The notes under the pieces are model-generated. The model saw only the letters and a list, made by a program, of their open reading frames with translations. It had not been told where the DNA came from and ran no database searches. A stretch of 64,000 nt of DNA. Origin: CAYNZV01 sp965217095 (GTDB taxonomy: Bacteria > Latescibacterota > UBA2968 > UBA8231). The DNA lies in NCBI GenBank assembly GCA_965217095.1, contig OZ244235.1, positions 4,712,001 through 4,776,000 of the forward strand. The letters run 5' to 3'. A program made the position numbers and the translations under genes. How positions within the stretch are numbered: the first letter of the stretch is position 1; every line of letters begins with the position of its first letter. Below are positions 1 to 6,836 of this stretch, one piece after another.

Positions 1-7
1 GGAGCCA

Positions 8-706
8 TTGACCATTCGCGTCTCGTTGATCACACCCACGTATAATGAGAAGGAGAATGTCGCGCCTCTGGCCGCGGAGATCTTCGAGACCCTGGCGGTC
101 CATCCCCACATCGACCTGGAGCTTATCGTCGTCGACGACAATTCGCCCGACGGCACCGGCCAGGCAGCGGAAGCGCTGAAGGACCAGTATCCGGTTCAAG
201 TGATACACCGGCCCGGCAAGCTCGGGTTGGGGTCGGCGGTGATGGAGGGATTCGCCCGCTCGGAGCGGCCCTATCTGGGCGTCATAGACGCTGACCTGAG
301 CCACGACCCGGTGATTTTGCCCCAGTTGATCAATGGCCTCAACGAGTACGATATAACCATAGGTAGCCGCTTCGGCAGTTCTAGCCACGTCGAAGACTGG
401 GCGCTGCATCGCAAGCTTATCTCCCTGATCGGCGTGAGTTGTGCGCGGCTGATAACCGGGGTCGAGGATCCTCTGTCAGGGTATTTTTTTCTGCACCGTT
501 CCGTACTTGAATCGGTCAACCTCACCTCCTCCGGCTACAAGATTCTGTTGGAGATTCTGGTCAAAGGCCGCTACCAGACACACCATTCCATTCCGTTTGT
601 TTTTCGCAATCGCCAGTTCAGTCGCAGCAAGCTCAACATGCGAGAGCATCTCCTGTTCTCGAAGCAGGTTCTGTACTTCTCTCTCCGCAGGTTGTTCAAG
701 CGCTAG
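8..706 (+). CDS. Family 2 glycosyltransferase, polyprenol-phosphate mannose synthase-like
   Basis: A 232-residue GT-A glycosyltransferase resembling dolichol/polyprenol-phosphate mannosyltransferase (DPM1 type), which transfers a sugar from a nucleotide donor to a polyprenyl phosphate at the inner face of the membrane. The N-terminal strand VSLITPTYNEKENV, the VVDDNSPDGT motif near residue 40 and the metal-binding DADLSHDP near residue 93 are all present. The length fits the soluble catalytic domain with no C-terminal membrane segments. The TTG at position 8 with GGAG at 1-4 is the only start visible; the spacing is short and the window edge is near, so a start further upstream is possible. 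The next glycosyltransferase begins 10 nt after the stop. The actual sugar and acceptor cannot be told. Confidence 0.85.
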   Translation: MTIRVSLITPTYNEKENVAPLAAEIFETLAVHPHIDLELIVVDDNSPDGTGQAAEALKDQYPVQVIHRPGKLGLGSAVMEGFARSERPYLGVIDADLSHDPVILPQLINGLNEYDITIGSRFGSSSHVEDWALHRKLISLIGVSCARLITGVEDPLSGYFFLHRSVLESVNLTSSGYKILLEILVKGRYQTHHSIPFVFRNRQFSRSKLNMREHLLFSKQVLYFSLRRLFKR

Positions 707-715
707 TCCGGCACC

Positions 716-2383
716 ATGGACCTCAGCGTCATCATTCTGAGCTACAACACCAAGGATCTGCTCGAGCAGGCCTTGCGCACGGTTGCGGAAGCGGCGTCCG
801 GCATTGCGGCGGAAGTGTTCGTCGTGGACAACGCTTCTCGCGACGGAAGCGCGGATATGGTGGCCCAGAAGTTTCCCCAGGTGAGGCTGATACGGAACGA
901 GAAAAACCTCGGATTCGCCGCTGGTAACAACCAGGCGCTACGACTGGTGGCCGGTCGCTATATCCTACTGCTGAACTCCGATACCATCGTGCGCCAGGAT
1001 ACACTGCGGTGCCTGATGTCGTTCCTGGAGGCGCATCCGGAAGCTGGCGCCGCCGGCTGCAAGATCTTGAATCCTGACGGTTCGTTGCAGTTGTCCTGCA
1101 GGCGCGGCTTCCCCACCCCCACGGCAGCGTTATTCAAACTCTTCGGTTTGAGCCGGATCTTTCCTCAGAGTGCCAGATTCGCCCGCTACAATCTTACCTA
1201 CCTAGATCCGGACGACGTCAACGAGGTCGACGCGTTGTCCGGTTCCTGCATGATGGTGCGCAAGGAGGCGATGGATCAGGCAGGTTACCTGGATGAGGAT
1301 TATTTCTTCTTCGGGGAGGATCTCGACTGGTGTTTCTGTATCCGCGAGGCGGGCTGGAAGATTTTCTATGTTCCAGAAACCGAGATCATCCACTTCAAAG
1401 GGGAAAGCAGTCGCGAAGAGGAGATGCGTGTCCTTTATCGATTCTACGAGGCCATGTCGATCTTCGCCAAGAAACACATGCAGCGACGGTATCGATTTTT
1501 CCCCATGTGGTTGCTGCACGTCGGCATCGTGCTCTACGGTCTGTTCTCGTTTGGCGCGCGGGTTGGACGGCGCCTGGCGCTTCCGCTCATCGACGCCGCG
1601 CTGGTACTGGCAGGCATCAAATTCGGGCTTGCCGTGCGCTACCACTCTTCCACAACACCGCTGATCCATGCCGTCGAACGGGCGGCTACTCGATCGGGAT
1701 TGGACGCAAACCCCACGCGGTGGTTGACGCCACCTGCCTACACCGACCTGCAGTGGTTTTTCATATACGCCGTTTCCACCGCCATATGGCTCGCCGCATT
1801 CCAACTGTTAGGTCTTTACGATCGTCGAAAATTGTCAGCATTGTGGGCGACGATGGCGGTGGCTTTCGGATTCGCGGGGATAGTCACCACCGTGTTCTTC
1901 TTCAAAGCGTACAACTTCTCGAGGTTGGCCGCGGGTACGGCTTGGGTCCTCAATACCCTTTTGATTGCCGGCTGGCGTCTGGTGGCCGCACGCCTAGCGG
2001 TTAGGGGGGGGAACCTCGGCCGGCAGCGCATCCTTGTCGTGGGTCCCGAACAACCGGCGCAGGATTTTCTGGAGCAACTGGCAACCGCAAGCGGGCGCGA
2101 CTATGACGTTGTAGGGGTGGTGGGCGAGGTGCCCGAATCTCGCGGCCGGGTGGTGGCGGGCAAACCCACGATCGGGTTGGTGCCGGATCTGCAACGTCTG
2201 ATCAGGGAATACAACATCGCCGGCTTGGTATTCTTGCCCGGGGCGACCCCTTCGCTGCAAGAGATGGGGAAGCGCTGGGGCCGCAAACATCTCCGGATCT
2301 ATATGATCGCCGGCGACATCGCCACGAGTGATTCTCCGGTGCCGACCGCGCTCCCGTTGATCGAGATCCTGCCCAAACGCTGA
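716..2383 (+). CDS. Family 2 glycosyltransferase fused to a membrane and Rossmann domain of polyprenyl glycosylphosphotransferase type
   Basis: A 555-residue two-part protein. Residues 1 to about 240 are a WbbL-like GT2 domain (LSYNTKDLL start, VDNASRDGS, LLNSDT, and FFGEDLDWCFCIREAGW near residue 205). From about residue 345 come several hydrophobic segments and then RILVVGPEQPAQDFLEQL, a nucleotide-binding-like fold typical of the N-terminal half of polyprenyl glycosylphosphotransferases (CoA_binding_3 type). The catalytic sugar-phosphate transferase domain that normally follows is absent; the protein ends at LPLIEILPKR. It probably adds a sugar, rhamnose-like by family habit, to a surface glycan. 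Its partner is inferred to be the preceding DPM-like enzyme. The fusion is unusual and the domain border is approximate. Confidence 0.85.
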   Translation: MDLSVIILSYNTKDLLEQALRTVAEAASGIAAEVFVVDNASRDGSADMVAQKFPQVRLIRNEKNLGFAAGNNQALRLVAGRYILLLNSDTIVRQDTLRCLMSFLEAHPEAGAAGCKILNPDGSLQLSCRRGFPTPTAALFKLFGLSRIFPQSARFARYNLTYLDPDDVNEVDALSGSCMMVRKEAMDQAGYLDEDYFFFGEDLDWCFCIREAGWKIFYVPETEIIHFKGESSREEEMRVLYRFYEAMSIFAKKHMQRRYRFFPMWLLHVGIVLYGLFSFGARVGRRLALPLIDAALVLAGIKFGLAVRYHSSTTPLIHAVERAATRSGLDANPTRWLTPPAYTDLQWFFIYAVSTAIWLAAFQLLGLYDRRKLSALWATMAVAFGFAGIVTTVFFFKAYNFSRLAAGTAWVLNTLLIAGWRLVAARLAVRGGNLGRQRILVVGPEQPAQDFLEQLATASGRDYDVVGVVGEVPESRGRVVAGKPTIGLVPDLQRLIREYNIAGLVFLPGATPSLQEMGKRWGRKHLRIYMIAGDIATSDSPVPTALPLIEILPKR

Positions 2384-2412
2384 AACCCATTTTGAAGGTT
2401 GCATCAATCACG

Positions 2413-4200
2413 ATGTCGTCTCCAGCGATCAAGGCTCTGATGAGCGGTTTCATCGGCGCGCTCCTGTTGTTGTTGTGTCTGACTCCTCCGACAGAGGCGC
2501 GCCAGCGACTGACCACCAAGTCGGCGTTAAGACTGGTGGCGGAGATCCACGATAGAATCCACCGGTACTACGTGGAAGAGGTGGACAGCACCCTCATTGT
2601 CGAGGGCGCCGTGCGTGGGTTGAATCGGAAGTTGGCGCAACTCGAGGGCGGCACCGAGGCCGAGGAGCAACCGCTGGTGGCGATGGCGCCGGCGTGGAAG
2701 CGAGGGGAAATCGCTGCCGATGGTCCGCCGACGAGCGGCCGGATCGCGCTGAAGGAGTTCGAACGCACCTTCCGTCAGGCGCGGTTGAACTACATGTCCC
2801 AACTCCCGGTCGATTCATTGGCGCTCAGCGCCATCGATGGCATGCTGTCCACGCTCGATCCCCACTCCACCTATCTAGAACCGGTGGAGAACGAATCGAT
2901 GCAGGAGCGATTCCGCGGCGACTTCGAAGGCATAGGGATCTATTTCGAGATTCGGCAGGGGCGGCTCCTGGTCATTTCGCCTATCGTCGGCTCTCCCTCT
3001 TACGGCAAGCTGCGGGCGGGGGACCAAATCGCCGGGATCGAAAACCGCTCCACCGACGGCATTACCGTCGACCAGGTCATGGAACGGTTGCGCGGTCCCA
3101 AGGGTTCACGGGTCCGCGTCACAGTGCGGCGACCGGGCCTTGAAGAGCTGTTGCACCTGATCATTCAGCGAGACCGGATTCAGTTGAGCAGCGTGCCCTA
3201 CGTATTCACGCTGGGCGACGGGGTTGGCTACATCCGTATCATCCAATTCACCGAGTCCACCGGGTCCGAAGTAGAGTCCGCCCTCGAACTGCTCAGAAAT
3301 GACGGCATGAAATCCCTGATCCTGGACCTCAGGGGCAACGGCGGGGGTCTGTTGTCACAAGCGGTCGAGGTGGCCGATTATTTTGTCGATTACGGCGATC
3401 TCATCGTCTACACCATGGGCAGGGACTCGCACTCCCGTCGCGACTATCGCGCCCGTCGCCCGCGCTCCGGCAAGCCGCTTCCGCTGGTGGCCCTGATCGA
3501 CGCAGGCAGCGCCAGCGCCGCCGAGATTCTAGCCGGCGCGATCCAGGACCTGGATCTCGGCCTGGTGGCTGGTCAAACCAGTTTTGGCAAGGGTTTGGTG
3601 CAGGAGCAATTTCCTCTCAGCGGCAACGGCGGCCTCCTGCTGTTGACCGTGGCGCGTTATTATTCTCCGCTTGGCCGGCTTATTCAACGTCCATTTTCCG
3701 CCGACTTCGAGGCATACTACCGGGAAGGCGGAGCAGCAAACACGGGTGCCAAACGCACGGAATTCCGCACCGAGCTTGGACGTACGGTGTTCGGGGGAGG
3801 TGGAATCACCCCCGATGTTCTGCTTTTCGATACGCTTTTCACCGACCTCGAACAGGCGGTATTGCGCTCTGGCGCCCTGTTCGATTTCGGCAGCCAGTGG
3901 GTTTCGGGGCGGGACGACTGGCCGCCGCGTTTCGACCGCTATCTGGCATCTTACAAAGTGTCCGAGGAGGCGCTTGCCGGATTGCTGGAGCTCCTAGAGC
4001 AGCGCGAGTTGAATCTGACCGACGAGGAGAGAGAGCGGCTCGAACCCTGGCTTAAGCAGCACATGAGAAGCGAGTTCGCGCGGGTCCTCTGGGGGGACGA
4101 GGAGCACTATCGGATCAGCGTCGAAAGCGACCGTCACATACTGCAGTTACTGGATCTCGTCGACGCCGCCGAACGCCTGGCTCAACGACGTTGGCAGTAG
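2413..4200 (+). CDS. S41 family carboxy-terminal processing peptidase
   Basis: A secreted serine protease of the Ctp/Prc family, about 595 residues. An N-terminal signal peptide (MSSPAIKALMSGFIGALLLL followed by a cleavable-looking TEA-RQ) directs it to the periplasm. A PDZ domain (GIGIYFEI, GSPSYGKLRAGDQIAGIE) lies near residues 170-250 and recognises C-terminal tails. The S41 catalytic domain has GNGGG, the nucleophile Ser in GSASAAEIL near residue 368 and the Lys in SFGKGLVQ near residue 393. About 150 C-terminal residues are helical and charged and have no assigned role. ATG 2413 is preferred because it starts the signal peptide directly; a TTG at 2392 would add seven residues. Periplasmic protein turnover is the expected role; substrates are unknown. 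Confidence 0.9.
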   Translation: MSSPAIKALMSGFIGALLLLLCLTPPTEARQRLTTKSALRLVAEIHDRIHRYYVEEVDSTLIVEGAVRGLNRKLAQLEGGTEAEEQPLVAMAPAWKRGEIAADGPPTSGRIALKEFERTFRQARLNYMSQLPVDSLALSAIDGMLSTLDPHSTYLEPVENESMQERFRGDFEGIGIYFEIRQGRLLVISPIVGSPSYGKLRAGDQIAGIENRSTDGITVDQVMERLRGPKGSRVRVTVRRPGLEELLHLIIQRDRIQLSSVPYVFTLGDGVGYIRIIQFTESTGSEVESALELLRNDGMKSLILDLRGNGGGLLSQAVEVADYFVDYGDLIVYTMGRDSHSRRDYRARRPRSGKPLPLVALIDAGSASAAEILAGAIQDLDLGLVAGQTSFGKGLVQEQFPLSGNGGLLLLTVARYYSPLGRLIQRPFSADFEAYYREGGAANTGAKRTEFRTELGRTVFGGGGITPDVLLFDTLFTDLEQAVLRSGALFDFGSQWVSGRDDWPPRFDRYLASYKVSEEALAGLLELLEQRELNLTDEERERLEPWLKQHMRSEFARVLWGDEEHYRISVESDRHILQLLDLVDAAERLAQRRWQ

Positions 4201-4276
4201 CTCGAGCGGTCGTGACATTGCAACAATATTGTATTACATTCGGACCTCTTCTACGCAACTATCCGGAGGTCGTTCC

Positions 4277-4966
4277 ATGTCGCAGCAGTCGCAGGTCGCA
4301 GGTGGTAGAGAGATCGTACTGCCACTGAGCAAGGCGGTGGAGATCAGCCTGCGGAGCCTGAAGATACGTTTCGGTCGATCTCTGATCACCACCAGTGGCG
4401 TTATCCTCGCGATCGCGTTTTTGATGTCGGTTCAAAGCAACAATCAGATCGTCGATTCGCTGCGCGCCGTGGGGAACAGCGAAATCGATCTTCGGCTGCA
4501 GCAAAACGGCGTCGAAACGGGTGCCGGTGGGGGAGAAATCTCCGAGCGCATGCAGGAAGAGAAATCCAAACAGGTGTGGCTCATTACCCTCTCGTTGCTG
4601 GTCTGCGTCGTGGGAATAGCCAACGCGATGCTGATGGCGGTTACCGAGCGCTTTCGCGAGATCGGAACCATGAAGTGTCTGGGGGCCCTGGACTCGTTTA
4701 TCGTTAAGCTGTTCTTGCTGGAGTCCACCTTCCAGGGTATAGCGGGGACCACGGTTGGGATACTGATTGGTTCGGGACTGACCCTGTTGCTGGCGTTGAT
4801 GGACTACGGTCAGTTTGTCATCACCTATTTTCCGAGTGCCGGCATCTTGAAGGCGGCACTTATCGCCCTGGTCGCGGGCACGGTACTATCTTTGATCGGA
4901 GCCATGCTGCCCGCCTACAGAGCCGCCAAAATGGAACCTGTAGAAGCGATGCGCAGCGACAACTAA
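4277..4966 (+). CDS. FtsX/MacB-type ABC transporter permease, short form
   Basis: An inner-membrane permease of the FtsX superfamily, 229 residues from the ATG at 4277, which has a strong GGAGGT seven bases upstream. It has one N-terminal membrane segment (near 33-50), a short extracytoplasmic loop of only about 45 residues, and three C-terminal segments ending in the family motif PAYRAAKMEPVEAMR. Canonical MacB or LolC/E permeases carry a periplasmic domain of about 200 residues between the first two segments, so this is a stripped-down version. The matching ATPase starts 32 nt downstream, so the two genes very likely form one complex. Such complexes act in lipoprotein release, efflux or mechanotransmission; which applies here is not visible. 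Confidence 0.88.
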   Translation: MSQQSQVAGGREIVLPLSKAVEISLRSLKIRFGRSLITTSGVILAIAFLMSVQSNNQIVDSLRAVGNSEIDLRLQQNGVETGAGGGEISERMQEEKSKQVWLITLSLLVCVVGIANAMLMAVTERFREIGTMKCLGALDSFIVKLFLLESTFQGIAGTTVGILIGSGLTLLLALMDYGQFVITYFPSAGILKAALIALVAGTVLSLIGAMLPAYRAAKMEPVEAMRSDN

Positions 4967-4998
4967 CGTTAGCTGCTCGGCGACCAGGAGTTCAACGG

Positions 4999-5760
4999 AT
5001 GAGCGAAACACAAAACCAGCAAGCAGACGACCAGAAACGCACCGTCGTCCGCACCCAAGAGGTCAAGAAGGTCTACAACATGGGCCAGATCCAGGTCCAT
5101 GCCCTGCGCGGGGTCAACCTCGAGGTGTACGCCGGCGAGTATATGTCGATCATGGGTCCGTCCGGATCCGGCAAGAGCACCCTCTTCAACATGGTGGGGG
5201 GGCTGGACAAGCCGAGCGAAGGCAAGGTGTATATCGACGAGGTGGACGTTGCTCAGCTGGACGCCTACGAGCTGGCCTGGCTCAGGTGTCGAAAGATCGG
5301 GTACATCTTTCAGTCATTTAATCTGATTCCGGTCATGACCGCGCTGGAAAACGTCACCTTGCCCATGGTATTTGCCGGTCTCGGTGGCGATGAGGCGCGG
5401 GACAAGGGTCTGAGTCTATTGGACAAGGTGGGTCTGGGAGATCGTCGCTCCCACAAGCCGAACGAGCTCTCCGGCGGGCAGCAACAGCGCGTCGCAGTAG
5501 CCCGCGCGCTGGCCAACGACCCGGCGGTAGTGCTGGCTGACGAGCCGACTGGAAACCTCGATCTGCGCACCGGAACAGAGATCATCGAATTGCTGCGGGA
5601 GATGAATGCCGACTCGGGTGTCACCGTCATCTCCGCAACCCACGACCACAAGATGTTAAGCGTGTCCGACCGGGTCGTCTGGGTTTCAGACGGCGCCGTA
5701 GACCACGTCGCCAACCGCGAAGACCTAGAGATCGAGATTACTCAAGTCGAGGGTGAGTAG
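4999..5760 (+). CDS. ABC transporter ATP-binding protein, LolD/MacB family
   Basis: Cytoplasmic ATPase subunit of 253 residues. It shows Walker A GPSGSGKST, the Q-loop in IFQSFNLIPVMTALENV, signature LSGGQQQRVAVARAL, Walker B VVLADEPTGNLD and the switch His in SATHDHK, so all catalytic elements are intact. The sequence GSGKSTLFNMVGGLDKPSEG is typical of the MacB/LolD/FtsE branch. It is paired with the upstream FtsX-type permease and is probably co-translated with it. CAGGAG precedes the start. Its last codons overlap the GTG start of the next gene by 8 nt, which suggests a shared transcript with the TSUP transporter. Confidence 0.92.
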   Translation: MSETQNQQADDQKRTVVRTQEVKKVYNMGQIQVHALRGVNLEVYAGEYMSIMGPSGSGKSTLFNMVGGLDKPSEGKVYIDEVDVAQLDAYELAWLRCRKIGYIFQSFNLIPVMTALENVTLPMVFAGLGGDEARDKGLSLLDKVGLGDRRSHKPNELSGGQQQRVAVARALANDPAVVLADEPTGNLDLRTGTEIIELLREMNADSGVTVISATHDHKMLSVSDRVVWVSDGAVDHVANREDLEIEITQVEGE

Positions 5761-6556
5761 CCCCTCCTTGTGGACGCTGCCTGAATACCCGGCAGAATTC
5801 TGGCCATGCGCGGTTGTGGCGGTAGTCATGGTCGGGATCGCCAAGGCGGGGTTCGGCGGTGGGGTGGGTATTGTGGCAACACCGCTGATCGCGTTGGCCG
5901 TGACGGTAACCGACGCCGCGGCGCTCATGCTTCCGCTGTTGATGGCATGCGATCTGTTTGCCGTGCGACACTATCGCGACAGCTTCGATCGCCGCAGCAT
6001 CAAGCTGCTCCTTCCCGGCGCCATTATCGGCGTGGGCGTCGGAGCCTTTTTTTTTGGGTACTTCGCGCACAATCCCCGGGTCCTGGAGGCGGGACTTGGT
6101 TGCCTGGCGCTCCTCTTCGTCCTCTTTCACGCCACCCGGTCGCTTCTTTTCGCCGCCCTTGAGAAACATCGGCCCGCGGCGTTGGAAGGCATCGTGATGG
6201 GGGCAATTTCGGGTTTCACCTCCACCCTCGCCCATGCGGGAGGGCCGCCGGCAACCATGTATCTCTTGCCACAGAAGTTTTCCCGCCATCTGTTCGTCGG
6301 TACGACGGTGATCTTCTTTGCCGCTCTCAATCTCGTCAAGCTGGTGCCCTACATCGCGCTCGGCTTCATGAGACCGGGGATTCTGCTCACCACCTTGGTC
6401 CTTTCCCCGTTGAGTTACATCGGCGTCAAGCTGGGGATCTACTTGAACGGTCGTTTCAGCGAGCTCTGGTTCAACAGATTGGTCTACGGGCTCCTGCTGC
6501 TAACTGGCTTGCAGCTGGTGTTAGATACATCGTTGCTGAGCACGATCCTCCCATGA
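5753..6556 (+). CDS. TSUP (TauE/SafE) family membrane transporter
   Basis: A polytopic inner-membrane protein of 267 residues with about eight hydrophobic segments. The internal repeat characteristic of the TauE/SafE family is visible: GIAKAGFGGGVGIVATPLI in the first half and ISGFTSTLAHAGGPPATMYLLP in the second. Members export or import sulfur-containing or organic anions such as sulfite, sulfoacetate or sulfolactate; the substrate cannot be read from the sequence. The GTG start overlaps the ABC ATPase stop by 8 nt, so translation is probably coupled. It ends 20 bases before a promoter that serves the trp block. Confidence 0.88.
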   Translation: MSSPSLWTLPEYPAEFWPCAVVAVVMVGIAKAGFGGGVGIVATPLIALAVTVTDAAALMLPLLMACDLFAVRHYRDSFDRRSIKLLLPGAIIGVGVGAFFFGYFAHNPRVLEAGLGCLALLFVLFHATRSLLFAALEKHRPAALEGIVMGAISGFTSTLAHAGGPPATMYLLPQKFSRHLFVGTTVIFFAALNLVKLVPYIALGFMRPGILLTTLVLSPLSYIGVKLGIYLNGRFSELWFNRLVYGLLLLTGLQLVLDTSLLSTILP

Positions 6557-6576
6557 ATGCTTGAGGGCATCCCACC

Positions 6577-6605
6577 TTGACAAGATTCGGTGCGGCCGTT
6601 AAGTT
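6577..6605 (+). promoter_or_regulatory. Sigma70-type promoter of the trp operon
   Basis: TTGACA at 6577-6582, a 17-nt spacer, and TAAGTT at 6600-6605. Transcription would begin near 6612, about 34 nt before the leader peptide ATG. It is the only good promoter match between the TSUP gene and trpE(G). Confidence 0.65.
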
Positions 6606-6645
6606 GATCGCGACCTACACGAAACAGAGATTGAGACTAGCTTAA

Positions 6646-6720
6646 ATGAACCACACGACTGACAGATATTGGCGCCGCTTCTGGTATACCAGTGAAATTG
6701 GAGGTGCGCCTACCTGCTAG
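6646..6720 (+). CDS. trpL: trp leader peptide (24 codons)
   Basis: A short ORF of 24 residues upstream of trpE(G) with a very aromatic core, RYWRRFWYT. The two Trp codons are at 6670-6672 and 6682-6684. It lies between a promoter and a strong intrinsic terminator that precedes trpE(G), which is the layout of a translation-controlled attenuator. The Shine-Dalgarno is weak. Identification rests on position, Trp codons and the alternative pairings described for the attenuator; it resembles in principle, not in sequence, the leader peptides known before rhizobial trpE(G). Confidence 0.75.
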   Translation: MNHTTDRYWRRFWYTSEIGGAPTC

Positions 6721-6787
6721 TCTGAGTTAGTTGAGTTGATATTGAAAAACCGCGGGCGCACCAGTTGCGTCCGCGGTTTTCTTTTTT
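6671..6787 (+). promoter_or_regulatory. Transcription attenuator of the trp operon
   Basis: Four pairing segments can be traced. Segment 1 GGCGC (6671-6675), overlapping the first Trp codon, can pair with GCGCC (6706-6710) in segment 2. Segment 2, GGTGCGCC (6703-6710), can instead pair perfectly with GGCGCACC (6755-6762), which is part of the ascending terminator arm and loop. The terminator itself is 6746-6780 followed by a T-run. A ribosome stalled at the Trp codons would cover segment 1, free segment 2 to hold segment 3 and prevent termination. This is classical attenuation inferred from base pairing. Confidence 0.72.
6746..6787 (+). terminator. Intrinsic terminator (attenuator hairpin) before trpE(G)
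   Basis: A 15-bp stem, arms 6746-6760 and 6766-6780, with a single G-U pair and a 5-nt loop CCAGT, followed by TTTTCTTTTTT. It is one of the strongest hairpin terminators in the window and sits 50 nt before the trpE(G) start, inside the leader region and not after a gene. Confidence 0.9.
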
Positions 6788-6836
6788 GGACCCATGAAAT
6801 GAGATTTCGAGAAGCAGAGAGACCTGGAGACAAACG

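Noticed and set aside
4201..4276. Partly palindromic CAATATTG in the gap before the permease as an operator
   Set aside because: The symmetry is short and no promoter boxes with correct spacing accompany it.
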